Below are positions 52,353 to 61,168 of a stretch of 63,064 nucleotides of DNA, in pieces (position 1 is the stretch's first letter; every line of letters begins with the position of its first letter). A model generated the notes under the pieces. The model was not told where the DNA came from. It saw only the letters and a program-made list of their open reading frames with translations, and did no database searches. The stretch covers positions 1 through 63,064 of the forward strand of contig JBHJGO010000025.1 of assembly GCA_050331715.1 (NCBI GenBank). Reading direction: 5' to 3'. Source of the stretch: JBHJGO01 sp050331715. GTDB lineage: Bacteria; Cyanobacteriota; Cyanobacteriia; Cyanobacteriales; Microcoleaceae. The position numbers and the translations under genes were made by a program.

Positions 52353-53648
52353 TTGCAACCATTAATTGATATCTTAATTCTTTCCAACGGCCCAGGAGAA
52401 CTGACCACCTGGGTTAGGCCCGTCGTCCAAGCCCTGCGTCAACAATTTTCTCAGGTATCTCCAACAACCGATTTCAACGTCCGAATTTCAGTTGTGCTCT
52501 CTCCATGCCCCCATGCTACGGGTAGAGAAGCGGACATTGCCCAATCCTATCCGCAGGTGGATCGGGTACAGGCGGCTCAGGGATTTTGGCCCTTTTTGCT
52601 CCAGGGCCGAACGCTGGAGCATTGGGACTGGGCACCCCGTGGGGTGGTTGTTTTTCTGGGGGGCGATCAATTCTTTGCGCTGGCGATCGCAAAACGGCTG
52701 AAATATCGCAGCGTGATCTACGCCGAGTGGGATGCCCGCTGGTGGCGCTGGATTGACCGATTTGGCGTGATGCGGCCCGAAATTCTGAATTCCATTCCTG
52801 CTGCTGTTCAGGCCAAGTTCACGGTGGTAGGAGACTTGATTGCAGATGTGAGACAGTCTGGTCAACGCTCTGCAACGTTAGAAAAGATCCGGGATCGACA
52901 AACCGATGCACCGCTGATTGGATTACTTCCGGGTTCTAAGTCAGCCAAGTTAGTTCAAGGCGTGCCCCTAGCCCTGGCGATTGCCGATCAGATTCATCAG
53001 CGGCAGCCAGAAATTCAGTTTGTGCTGCCCGTTGCTCCGGCCCTGGAGTTATCAACTCTGGCCAAGTTTGCCGATCCCGTTCAAAATCCTGTGATTCATC
53101 AAATGGGAGGCGTTACAGCAACGCTCCATTACCCACCCTCCGAATTTAGCGGGTTTCCCTATCTGAAAACCTCTAAGGGGCTGAAAATCCACCTCTGGAC
53201 ACAAACGCCGGCCTACGATGTACTGGCAGAATGCTGTCTCTGTCTGACGACCATTGGAGCCAATACAGCGGAACTGGGTTCTCTGGCGGTGCCGATGATT
53301 GTTCTGATTCCCACCCAACAATTGGATGCCATGCGAGCCTGGGATGGATTGCCAGGGTTGCTCGCTAATTTGCCATTCCTCGGTTCTCAGTTTGCCAGGT
53401 TAATTAATGGATTGGTGTTGCGACGCAAAAAGCACTTTGCTTGGCCGAATATCTGGGCTGGGGAAGAGGTGGTTCCGGAATTGATTGGTCAGCTTCAACC
53501 GCAGCAGGTGGCTGAGTTAGCCGTGAATTATTTAGAACATCCAGAACACCTCCAAGCCATTAGTCACCGCCTGCAACAGATTCGCGGCGAACCAGGCGCA
53601 GCCCAGAAATTAGCGGCAATCATTCAGCAAGAAGCTTTGCACACCTAA
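52353..53648 (+). CDS. LpxB-like glycosyltransferase (lipid-A-disaccharide synthase-related)
   Basis: A 431-residue protein of the LpxB-related group. The N-terminal Rossmann fold has ILILSNGPGELTTWVRP, LGGDQFFALA and VVGDLIADVR; the donor-binding half has LLPGSKSAKL and LTTIGANTAELGSL. Family members transfer UDP-sugar to lipid; the substrate here is not known. The best start is TTG 52353; there is no clear Shine-Dalgarno sequence, so the exact start is uncertain. Confidence 0.82.
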   Translation: MQPLIDILILSNGPGELTTWVRPVVQALRQQFSQVSPTTDFNVRISVVLSPCPHATGREADIAQSYPQVDRVQAAQGFWPFLLQGRTLEHWDWAPRGVVVFLGGDQFFALAIAKRLKYRSVIYAEWDARWWRWIDRFGVMRPEILNSIPAAVQAKFTVVGDLIADVRQSGQRSATLEKIRDRQTDAPLIGLLPGSKSAKLVQGVPLALAIADQIHQRQPEIQFVLPVAPALELSTLAKFADPVQNPVIHQMGGVTATLHYPPSEFSGFPYLKTSKGLKIHLWTQTPAYDVLAECCLCLTTIGANTAELGSLAVPMIVLIPTQQLDAMRAWDGLPGLLANLPFLGSQFARLINGLVLRRKKHFAWPNIWAGEEVVPELIGQLQPQQVAELAVNYLEHPEHLQAISHRLQQIRGEPGAAQKLAAIIQQEALHT

Positions 53649-53655
53649 CTGTTAA

Positions 53656-53686
53656 CGAGCAGTTAACGAGGGGCTAACGAGCCGCC
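53656..53686. repeat. short TTAACGAG direct repeats
   Basis: Three direct copies, TTAACGAGCAG, TTAACGAGGGG and CTAACGAG, span the stop region between the LpxB-like gene and the convergent GT4 gene, the last inside the GT4 coding sequence. Confidence 0.6.
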
Positions 53687-54840
53687 ATAGCCTGTTGATA
53701 AATCGCCATCAACTGTCCATAGTTCGCCTGGGCAGTATACTTGTCTTCAAATCGCTGCCGAACCGTTTGCCGCATGGCCTGACGCTGTTGGGGATGACTC
53801 AGCAACCATTCGACTCGTGCAGCAAGATCTAAAGGGTTTCCAGGTTGGAATCGCAGCCCCGTTTCTCCGGTATCTACCAACTCCGCAATGGCTCCGATTT
53901 CAGAAGCAATCACAGGCGTCCCCTTTGCAAAGGCTTCAATTGCAACCCGGCCAAAGGTTTCATACCACTTTGACGGAAAAATTAAACACATGGCCTCTCC
54001 CATCAGATCAGAAACTTCCTCCCTGGGCTTGCGGCCCAGCCATTCGACCTGTGGCATGGTTTGGGCCGCTTTTGTGACTAAATCCTCCAAGGGGCCATCA
54101 CCAACGATTTTGAGGGCCAGGGGTTGACTCAATTCTTTCCAGGCATCTAGCAAGACATCCAAGCCTTTTTCCTGGGATAACCGACCAACGTACAGCGCGT
54201 ACCCACCACTGCCGGATCCCACCCCTGGATCGGGATCAACAAAGTTGGGTTTGACAATAATTTTCTCCGGTGACCATCCCGCTTCAATAAATTTCTCACG
54301 GGCAAACTGACTCAGGGTAATAAATAAATCCACCTGTTTTAGCCAGGTTTTGAGTGCTCGATGAACGACCAACATCGTTGCGGTCACAGCACTGGCAGCT
54401 CGACTGTCTCGGTAGCACCCATGGACTACTCCGGGATAGGGAATCACCTTACCCATGCAGTCCTCACAGACCTGACCCTGCCGAAAAAACAATCCATTCG
54501 GGCAGACCAGGCGGTAATTTCGCAGGCTTTGTACAACCCTGGCTCCCTCAGCTTGAGCGGCATAACAAACCGAAGGTGAAATCAGGGGGAAAAAGTTCTG
54601 AATATGGACGATATCAGCCGGGGATTGTTGTAACTTTTTCCTGACGTTGCGATAGGTCTCCTGTGACCAGACTGTCCGAAGTGCAAGCTGGGCCCGACTA
54701 AATTGGTCAACCTCTTGATTTAGTGTATTGTAAGTGTCAACGGTATGGCCTCGATCTCTGAGGAGTTGCACCTCGGCCTCGGTGGATACGTCCTCTCCAC
54801 CCCGAATTTGATAGTAGTTATGAACGCTAAGAATTCGCAT
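53674..54840 (-). CDS. GT4-family glycosyltransferase
   Basis: A 388-residue GT-B fold glycosyltransferase starting at MRILSVHNYYQIRGGED (ATG 54840; an upstream in-frame extension is not conserved). The N-terminal half has IQNFFPLISPSVCYA; the C-terminal nucleotide-sugar half has YVGRLSQEKGLDVLLDAW, MCLIFPSKWYETFGRVAIEAFA with the EX7E-type motif, and GTPVIASEIGAIAEL. It probably builds an exported polysaccharide. Cys-rich CEDCMG (around residue 140) is unusual. Confidence 0.9.
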   Translation of the reverse strand: MRILSVHNYYQIRGGEDVSTEAEVQLLRDRGHTVDTYNTLNQEVDQFSRAQLALRTVWSQETYRNVRKKLQQSPADIVHIQNFFPLISPSVCYAAQAEGARVVQSLRNYRLVCPNGLFFRQGQVCEDCMGKVIPYPGVVHGCYRDSRAASAVTATMLVVHRALKTWLKQVDLFITLSQFAREKFIEAGWSPEKIIVKPNFVDPDPGVGSGSGGYALYVGRLSQEKGLDVLLDAWKELSQPLALKIVGDGPLEDLVTKAAQTMPQVEWLGRKPREEVSDLMGEAMCLIFPSKWYETFGRVAIEAFAKGTPVIASEIGAIAELVDTGETGLRFQPGNPLDLAARVEWLLSHPQQRQAMRQTVRQRFEDKYTAQANYGQLMAIYQQAMAAR

Positions 54841-55017
54841 TGCACCTAATGATTGTAATTCTACGACTGTTAAAACCGCTGGAGTGCTTGATGCCAAGAC
54901 CGTAGATGCCTGACCCTAGACTACTGCATTCTTCGCGCCATCGCTATCAAGGTTGGACAATTAACAAAATCTCCCCGTTATGATGGTGTATGCGCGTTTC
55001 CAACGCTGGTGGGGTAT

Positions 55018-55049
55018 GGGAGGTTGAGTGCGGTGTGCCCCAACCTCCC
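55018..55049. terminator. GC-rich hairpin downstream of the small minus-strand gene
   Basis: Arms GGGAGGTTG and CAACCTCCC (9 bp) with a 14-base loop, starting 10 bases after the stop of the 55059 gene on the minus strand. No T-run follows, so it is a weak terminator candidate or a 3'-end structure. Confidence 0.5.
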
Positions 55050-55058
55050 AAAGAAGCA

Positions 55059-55295
55059 CTAGACTATCCGAATAGCGACACAAATCACTTCGGCTGAATT
55101 TTTGATTGGGACGGTACTGCTCCATTCGCTGCCCGAAATAATTTCCTTGCAATGCAGGAGCTGAATCATCTGCGTCACGGCCTGACGGGGGCCTTTCAAC
55201 ATGATCTGCACGGCTTCGGGGTTGGGTGTGGATTGTGAGGAACTGCTGGTAGGGGGCCGATTGGAACTGCCGGAGGAATCTTTTTCGAGGAACAT
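55059..55295 (-). CDS. small protein of unknown function, divergent from an RHH gene
   Basis: A 78-residue protein from ATG 55295 (MFLEKDSSGSS). The first 25 residues are Ser/Pro-rich and probably disordered; the rest (AVQIMLKGPRQAVTQMIQLLH, EWSSTVPIKNSAEVICVAIRIV) is a compact alpha/beta unit that I cannot place in a family. It is divergent from the RHH gene at 55468, sharing an operator-rich space. Confidence 0.6.
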   Translation of the reverse strand: MFLEKDSSGSSNRPPTSSSSQSTPNPEAVQIMLKGPRQAVTQMIQLLHCKEIISGSEWSSTVPIKNSAEVICVAIRIV

Positions 55296-55327
55296 TTTCG
55301 GTGTTGTGTATGAATCTATCTCGACAA

Positions 55328-55397
55328 TACACAGATTAATACACAAATATCAATTGTAAATACACAGATTTTTCTAAATCTTGTGTATTTGGTGTAT
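55328..55397. promoter_or_regulatory. iterated TACACA motif array between divergent genes
   Basis: TACACA occurs in direct orientation at 55328, 55340 and 55361, and inverted (TGTGTA) at 55382, with a weaker inverted copy (GGTGTA) at 55392. Spacings of 12 and 21 bp put several sites on one DNA face. This lies between the divergent small gene and the RHH gene, and could be the RHH protein's own operator. AT-rich sequence around it also fits promoters on both strands. Confidence 0.5.
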
Positions 55398-55467
55398 AGT
55401 CATACATGAATCGAGTATGAAAGTGCTAAGGATGTATAGACGAATACTGGAACTGATAGACTGAACC

Positions 55468-55740
55468 ATGATGACAGCAGACACTTTCCCAATGCCGAAA
55501 CGGATTCAGGTTCCACTCGATGATGACTTGGTTGAAGAGTTTGAGGCGCTGGCCGATCAGGAGGCTAGACCTTTAGGCAATTTGGGAATGATATTAATTC
55601 GTGAGGCGATGGCGGCTAGAAAGGATTATCGGGGTCTATCTAAATCTCAACTGGAAACGATTGCGACTCAACTTAATGACGAGGATTTACTGGCAATGTT
55701 AGGGACATTCTGTGAAGAATTTGTGTCTCGTCGTCGGTAG
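55468..55740 (+). CDS. ribbon-helix-helix (CopG/Arc-like) protein
   Basis: A 90-residue protein. The N-terminal ribbon and first helix (MPKRIQVPLDDDLVEEFEALADQE) followed by NLGMILIREAMAA form an RHH fold; the C-terminal half is helical and lacks recognisable toxin-binding features. Such proteins are dimeric repressors, often antitoxins. No toxin gene is adjacent. The divergent small gene and the TACACA array suggest autoregulation. Confidence 0.75.
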   Translation: MMTADTFPMPKRIQVPLDDDLVEEFEALADQEARPLGNLGMILIREAMAARKDYRGLSKSQLETIATQLNDEDLLAMLGTFCEEFVSRRR

Positions 55741-55837
55741 CGTTCGAGAAATCGAGATTGATGGTGCATTACATTTATCAATTCACTTTATATTAGCTAG
55801 GTCAGGCTCTGAGAGTTATATTAGATCTAGATGTCAT

Positions 55838-55945
55838 ACTATGACTGAATCCATGCTCCAGCTTACGATTACCCTCTTTGATCCTGAACTCAACGATCTA
55901 GAACTCCGAGAATCTACTCAAAACCTTCAAACGGAATTTCATTAA
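55838..55945 (+). pseudogene. short fragment, possibly the N terminus of an effector-associated (EACC1-like) domain gene
   Basis: A 35-codon frame, LQLTITLFDPELNDLELRES followed by TQNLQTEFH-stop. It resembles the start of small cyanobacterial proteins that partner conflict-system effectors (LTxTLxDPxLDDxELxEAxQNL type). The rest of the domain is missing before the next gene, so it is likely a remnant. Low confidence. Confidence 0.3.
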
Positions 55946-56069
55946 AATTTAAGCCTGAGTAGTTACATCCACCCACAGGCTGGGAAACCGGACAACGGAA
56001 TAGTCGTATTTCTGGAGGGCTGTATCTGTGGTGGCGGAACTCAGGGGAACCCGGATAACTCACTAATCA

Positions 56070-58949
56070 CTAATTCCCCGCTTCCTCCTTGACTGGAAAC
56101 CGATCTAATAACTGCTTCGCCGCTGCCGCATTACGATACAAACTCGTTCTCAATCGAGGCACATGGGGAATCTGAGATAGAAAATCCAGGGTTCGCCGCA
56201 GCATCCGCACAATATCTCCCTCATCCAAACTGGTCTTTGCTGCCATTTGTCGCCAATCGGCTCCCAAAGCCCATTGTTCTACCAAAGCGCTAATTCGCCG
56301 ATCCTCCCAACGCTCCGGCAAAATCATACACTCAAACCGATGTCGGCGCTGCACTTTGATTAATGCTTTTCGCCTTGTCCACAGCCGATTCAGGGCATTC
56401 TGCACCGATTCAGAGAGGGCATAGTTGATCGAAACATCCGAGCGGGAAATTTCCGTCACCAGTGCCGCACAGGCCGCTGCTAGACAAGCAGGTTCCAAGC
56501 GATCAAACTCTCCCGACATCAGGGCCAAGCCCAACCACAATTCATTATCGCCCCGCAGTGCCGCTGTTGCCTGTCCCAGGGGCAATACGGTGTAGTTAGT
56601 AATCCCGTAGGACAAACTCAGCTCGATCAGGGCATAGGTCATCTCGAAACAAATGGGGTCATCTAGATTGCGAAACTTACAATTGAATCGCAGCCACCAA
56701 CTAACTGGATCCTCCAAACAGTCAAACTGTTTCAACACCCCGATTACCTTGAGAAACTCATTCCAATACCACTGCCGATCCTGCTCCACTTCGATTTGCA
56801 GGGTTTGAATTACCGCTTGAATCTCCTGCCAATGGCTCCACCGCTTGAGCAACTTCTGAGGTTTGCCCCAGGCATGAAGCGGATGTTGATCCAGTTGGGC
56901 TTCCAATTCTTCAATTTTGGCCTGCTGTTCCAACACTTCGGTTGCTGGGGCTGGTAATCCCACATCCGGAATCTGCTGAGCGATCGCCTCAGACACTTCA
57001 TCGCCTCGCCGACGTTGACCTAGTTTAGAGGGCATATTGGGAATTTCCAAATAGTCAACCGCCGTTAATCTTGGGGTAGAGCCATGCAGCTCCACAATGT
57101 CCGCCGAACCCAAAGTGTACCAACGATTATCCTGGCCTAAACAGAGAAAATAGGGGGCACGACCAGAACTAGGGGTTTGAGCAACTAAAATGCCTGGCAG
57201 CGGCGTGTCCAGATGTTTGCTAGAAACCCGTTTTCCCATCAGACTCAGGACAGTTCCCATGGGTACAGACGTTAACGCTGTGGCCATCTGTTGGGTGCGG
57301 GTTTGTTCTGCTTGCTGTTGCAGAGTCTTCAGGAGTCGTCTTTCCTGATGCAGCCATTCCTGCAATTTTTTGTAATGGGTTAATTGATCAACTAGAGCCT
57401 CTATGGTGCGGTCTTGAGACTGATTGAACCCCCGTTCCAGCTCTGCCTTTTCGAGTTCCAAGCCTTCAATTTCCTGGAGCTTTGGCTTTAAATCTAGTGT
57501 GGAAAGATACTGTCCAAAACTGCGTTCCACCAATTCTTTCGCCTCTTCAATGGTGTGGCGTTGCAGCAGATTCAAGACCATACCATAACCCGGTGCAAAT
57601 CGACTTTCCAGGGGTTCTGCCCCCGCTGTAGCAATTCGCTCCAGATAGGCCATGTAATTCTTAGTCCGCTTCTGATCCAGTGGCACATTCACCACCACAC
57701 TGTGACCAATCGTATCCATTCCCCGCCGACCCCCGCGACCCGCCATTTGCAGGAATTCCGAAGCTTTCAACAACCGAAATCCTTCGTCGGTACGCTTGTA
57801 CAAACTGGCAATCACCGTCGTTCGAGCTGGCATATTAATCCCGGTTGATAAAGTTTCAGTGGCAAAAACCACCCTGATCAAACCCTGCTGAAACAATTCT
57901 TCCACCAAGCTTTTCCAGGCTGGCAAAATTCCTGCATGGTGTTCAGCAATGCCTCGATAGAGAGCCTCCAAAAGTTCCGGTCGATAGCTTGCCAGATTAG
58001 GATTGTCTGCTAGAAAGTGACCCACATATTGCTTCAATCGATCAACTTCTGCGGGAGTAACCAGAGTCAAGCCCGATCCCATTAGTTCCTTCACTGCTCG
58101 ACTACAGCCTCGTCGGCTGAAAATGAAATAGATCGCAGGCAACAGGTCATCCCCCTTCAGTTGGCTCACGACTTCGGTGAAGCTCAAGGGATGGCTAATG
58201 GGACGCCGCCGTACCAGTCGGGAGTTGATTCGATTGCCATCGTTTTCTAACAGCGGATAAAGGGCTTCCTGCTTACCAGCACGAGTACAGAAGTGGAAGT
58301 CTAATGGTACGGGCCGATAATCCGAATAGATCAGCTCTGTGGGGCCATGCACATCGTTAATCCAGTCAGTTAGTTGCTGGCTATTGGCAATCGTTGCAGA
58401 CAGGGCCACCAGTTGAATTTCATGGGGACAGTAGATAATCGACTCTTCCCAAACGGTGCCTCGTTGGCGATCATTCATGTAGTGGCATTCATCCAGCACC
58501 ACTGTTTGTAAGCCTTCTAAAGAGGTTCCCACCTGACCAATGGGTGTACCGTAGAGCATGTTGCGAAAGATCTCAGTTGTCATCACCACGATGGAGGCTT
58601 CTCGATTGGTTGAGGCATCTCCGGTCAGTAGTCCAACGTTATCGGCTCCAAACTGATCGCGGAAGTCTCGAAACTTTTGGTTTGACAGGGCTTTGAGCGG
58701 AGTTGTGTAGAATACTCGCTTTCCCTGCTCCATGGCACGATAGATGGCATATTCTCCCACAAGTGTCTTCCCTGAACCGGTTGGTGCACAGACAACAACG
58801 GATTTGTCGGCGTTGAGGGCGGTAATGGCTTCGATTTGAAACGAGTCAAGCTGGAAGGGGAAAAGCCGAGAAAGTTCCAGCTCTAGCTGGCTCTGGGTAG
58901 AATATGACACAGGGAAGTTTGCCCAAATAGTGTGATAACGTCGCTGCAA
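56070..58949 (-). CDS. Ski2/Mtr4-like RNA helicase
   Basis: A 959-residue SF2 helicase of the Ski2/Mtr4-like group. Motif I APTGSGKTLVGEYA, motif II VVLDECHYMND, motif III ALSATIANS, motif VI QMAGRGGRRGMD. After the helicase core comes a long middle region (about residues 480-700) and a C-terminal DSHCT-like helical domain (NAAAAKQLLDRF, VRMLRRTLDFLSQIPH). In eukaryotes such helicases feed the exosome; the bacterial role is RNA processing or decay by inference. The TTG at 58949 or GTG 39 bases later are possible starts; no ATG precedes motif I. Confidence 0.9.
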   Translation of the reverse strand: MQRRYHTIWANFPVSYSTQSQLELELSRLFPFQLDSFQIEAITALNADKSVVVCAPTGSGKTLVGEYAIYRAMEQGKRVFYTTPLKALSNQKFRDFRDQFGADNVGLLTGDASTNREASIVVMTTEIFRNMLYGTPIGQVGTSLEGLQTVVLDECHYMNDRQRGTVWEESIIYCPHEIQLVALSATIANSQQLTDWINDVHGPTELIYSDYRPVPLDFHFCTRAGKQEALYPLLENDGNRINSRLVRRRPISHPLSFTEVVSQLKGDDLLPAIYFIFSRRGCSRAVKELMGSGLTLVTPAEVDRLKQYVGHFLADNPNLASYRPELLEALYRGIAEHHAGILPAWKSLVEELFQQGLIRVVFATETLSTGINMPARTTVIASLYKRTDEGFRLLKASEFLQMAGRGGRRGMDTIGHSVVVNVPLDQKRTKNYMAYLERIATAGAEPLESRFAPGYGMVLNLLQRHTIEEAKELVERSFGQYLSTLDLKPKLQEIEGLELEKAELERGFNQSQDRTIEALVDQLTHYKKLQEWLHQERRLLKTLQQQAEQTRTQQMATALTSVPMGTVLSLMGKRVSSKHLDTPLPGILVAQTPSSGRAPYFLCLGQDNRWYTLGSADIVELHGSTPRLTAVDYLEIPNMPSKLGQRRRGDEVSEAIAQQIPDVGLPAPATEVLEQQAKIEELEAQLDQHPLHAWGKPQKLLKRWSHWQEIQAVIQTLQIEVEQDRQWYWNEFLKVIGVLKQFDCLEDPVSWWLRFNCKFRNLDDPICFEMTYALIELSLSYGITNYTVLPLGQATAALRGDNELWLGLALMSGEFDRLEPACLAAACAALVTEISRSDVSINYALSESVQNALNRLWTRRKALIKVQRRHRFECMILPERWEDRRISALVEQWALGADWRQMAAKTSLDEGDIVRMLRRTLDFLSQIPHVPRLRTSLYRNAAAAKQLLDRFPVKEEAGN

Positions 58950-59110
58950 CCTGACGCAGTTCAGGCCACATGATCTTCTATGATACCGAAAATTTTTATC
59001 TGCCCCCTGGATTGAGCGGGGCTGTAGTGATGATAGAGGCCGGATAATGAACAGAATTGGCTAGGCTTCCGATTTTTTGGCGTAGGTTGGACAGGGTATG
59101 AGTGTGTTGA

Positions 59111-59245
59111 TTAAAGATTGATCTGCTGTCCAGAATTCGGCTGATTCAAGTTCGGTGACTCATTTGTGACTACTATAGCTTGAGGTTGTAATGATTCAGG
59201 CAGAAGATAGGGAATCCAAACGCTGGTATCAATACATTTAGTCAC
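59111..59245 (-). pseudogene. truncated PIN-domain toxin (VapC) remnant
   Basis: A GTG-started frame of 44 codons overlapping the stop of the antitoxin gene at 59238. It reads VTKCIDTSVWIPYLLPES, which matches the first strand and catalytic Asp of PIN-domain toxins, then loses similarity and stops at 59111. The three later acidic residues and the rest of the fold are missing. This is a beheaded toxin left beside an intact antitoxin. Confidence 0.6.
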
Positions 59246-59492
59246 GTCGTTCTTCACCCGCTCGAAGTTGACGAATTAAATCGACCGAACTACGTTGAAT
59301 GCCTGTCTGAGTTTCCACTTCAGCACTACGAGCAATAATACGTTGGTGGGCTGCGAGAGCCTTTCGCCGGCGTACTTCCTGAGAAATTGCCCTTATGGCC
59401 ATTTCGTCAAAGGATTCAGTGCTGTCCGGAAGCTGTTGCGCCTCTTCATACAGATCAGCAGGAATGTGAATGGTTATGGATTCTTGTTTCAT
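59238..59492 (-). CDS. VapB-like RHH antitoxin
   Basis: An 84-residue antitoxin-like protein. The N terminus ESITIHIPADLYEEAQQLPDS fits an RHH DNA-binding fold; the C-terminal half is helical and charged, as in toxin-neutralising tails. The gene overlaps the start of a truncated PIN toxin by 8 bp, the common vapBC overlap arrangement. With the toxin broken it may serve only as a DNA-binding protein or trans-acting antitoxin. Confidence 0.75.
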   Translation of the reverse strand: MKQESITIHIPADLYEEAQQLPDSTESFDEMAIRAISQEVRRRKALAAHQRIIARSAEVETQTGIQRSSVDLIRQLRAGEERRD

Positions 59493-59553
59493 GACCAGCT
59501 TGATTTCAGCCTTTGTCGATTATTTCCAATCCTAACCTTTACCATACAGAAAA

Positions 59554-60771
59554 TTAGTTAGCTAGCAATTTCTCAGCAGCCTCGATCATGTCTTGCTCGA
59601 TTGCATGTAGGTCTTCTCGGCCTTCCAGGTAGGTTTTCAGCGATTCTATTGGATCAAGGCTGCGATTAGCATTCAATTCAGGAACGCGGGGGCGGGCCAG
59701 TTGGCTGACTAATTCTGGTTGAATACTGTAGGTGTGGGTCGGTTCTAACGCTTGATGAATCGCTTTGGAATCAATCTGTTCTAGTTGATCCGGTCGCAAT
59801 TGATAAATGAGTCGAACCACCGCATCCTGAATCTGTTTTTTAACAATGGTTTTGAGCAACATTGCTTGGGGATCATCTGTCCCCGACACATCCACTTTAA
59901 TGGTGCAAAAAGATCGAACAGGAAGCGGATGAAATGCCCAATTTGCTTCACCCGGAGCTAGCTCAATTACCACAAACCCTTTGTCTTCTTTCTCTTCACT
60001 GAAATCAACCCGTTCAATGCTGCCGGGATAGATCACAGGCGGCTGGTCAGTCGGATTTAAGTTCTGGTGTTTGTGAACGTGACCCAAGGCCACATAATCA
60101 AAACAGGGACGCGTTAGAAGAGAAATTGGAACACTGAATCCTTTACCCACTGCCAGAAATCTTTCAGCCCCCAAACTGGCCTGATCTACCATTAAGTGGG
60201 CCAGCAAAACGGTAGGAATTTCCGAGTCAAGTTGCCGAATTTCTCCTTCTAGCGCCACTTTGAGTTTGTCAATCAGGACTTGATTGACTTCTTCTAGAGA
60301 TAACCCTTCGGTTTCGGGCCGAGTCAGCAGAGTAGAGCGGGTTAGCCAGGGTAAGGTAATGACTTGAACTGGGCCATTACCGGTTTGAATCCTGTGGGTT
60401 TCCAGGCGATCGCCCACTACTACCCCAGGCACCCCCAGAGTGCGGTAGATTCCCAAGCTCGCCCCCCCCTGACCCTGAGAATATTGGTCATGGTTGCCCA
60501 CCAGAAGAACTGTGGGAATTCCCACATCGACCAGGCGACGAAATTGACTGGCAAAGGCCTCCTTCACCAGCGGCGGGGGGGTGGCATCAGGAAAAGCATC
60601 CCCACCAAACAGCACCAGATCAACCTCCTGCTCCAGAGCATGATCCATGCAACGTCCCAGAGTTTGGGTGAAATCTTCCAGCCGAGTATTCAGACCCGTT
60701 TGGGGATTCGTGCGTCCATGGGAGAAGCCACTCCCCATATGAATATCTGAAAGATGGAGAATTTTGATCAT
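59554..60771 (-). CDS. sbcD: SbcD/Mre11-like DNA repair exonuclease
   Basis: A 405-residue metallophosphoesterase. Five phosphodiesterase motifs are clear: LSDIHMG, FGGDAF, VGNHDQY, LAHLMVD and LGHVHKH. It would form the nuclease subunit of SbcCD/Mre11-Rad50, opening DNA hairpins and ends. sbcC is not in view. It overlaps the hisE stop by 4 bp, so hisE and sbcD are translated together. Confidence 0.92.
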   Translation of the reverse strand: MIKILHLSDIHMGSGFSHGRTNPQTGLNTRLEDFTQTLGRCMDHALEQEVDLVLFGGDAFPDATPPPLVKEAFASQFRRLVDVGIPTVLLVGNHDQYSQGQGGASLGIYRTLGVPGVVVGDRLETHRIQTGNGPVQVITLPWLTRSTLLTRPETEGLSLEEVNQVLIDKLKVALEGEIRQLDSEIPTVLLAHLMVDQASLGAERFLAVGKGFSVPISLLTRPCFDYVALGHVHKHQNLNPTDQPPVIYPGSIERVDFSEEKEDKGFVVIELAPGEANWAFHPLPVRSFCTIKVDVSGTDDPQAMLLKTIVKKQIQDAVVRLIYQLRPDQLEQIDSKAIHQALEPTHTYSIQPELVSQLARPRVPELNANRSLDPIESLKTYLEGREDLHAIEQDMIEAAEKLLAN

Positions 60772-61073
60772 TTACGTCGTTCGGCCAATTTTTGATAAAC
60801 CGCCTGCAAGTCCACGTGATGATAGGCCATGGCAACGAGGGTGTGGTAAAGCAGGTCGGCCACTTCCCCAGCAATTCCATCTTGGTCATCATCTTTACAA
60901 GCCATCACCACTTCTGCCGATTCTTCCCCAATTTTTTTGAGAATCTTGTTGTCTCCACCGTTGAAGAGTTTGCAGGTGTAGGAATCTGGCTGAGGGTTGT
61001 CTCGGCGATCGCAAATGAGTTCATACAACTCAGCAAGAATCGCTTCTGACAGTGGCGCTGGAGATTCGGTCAT
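60768..61073 (-). CDS. hisE: phosphoribosyl-ATP pyrophosphatase
   Basis: A 101-residue HisE, step two of histidine synthesis. GGDNKILKKIGEESAEVVMACKD and EVADLLYHTLVAMAYHHVD carry the acidic metal-binding residues of this MazG-like fold. It is the short stand-alone form, not fused to HisI. Overlaps sbcD by 4 bp. Confidence 0.93.
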   Translation of the reverse strand: MTESPAPLSEAILAELYELICDRRDNPQPDSYTCKLFNGGDNKILKKIGEESAEVVMACKDDDQDGIAGEVADLLYHTLVAMAYHHVDLQAVYQKLAERRK

Positions 61074-61168
61074 GTTCTGTATTTGGCTCTATGTATATGA
61101 CTCTTTCTTTCTAGAGTACACCAGCAGCTTGAAGAAGGCGGCAATTATCGCGTAGGGTTGGTTGATTT

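Noticed and set aside
54961..55332. 123-codon frame overlapping the small minus-strand gene
   Set aside because: Out-of-frame shadow; the 78-residue frame has a better start and fold-like composition.
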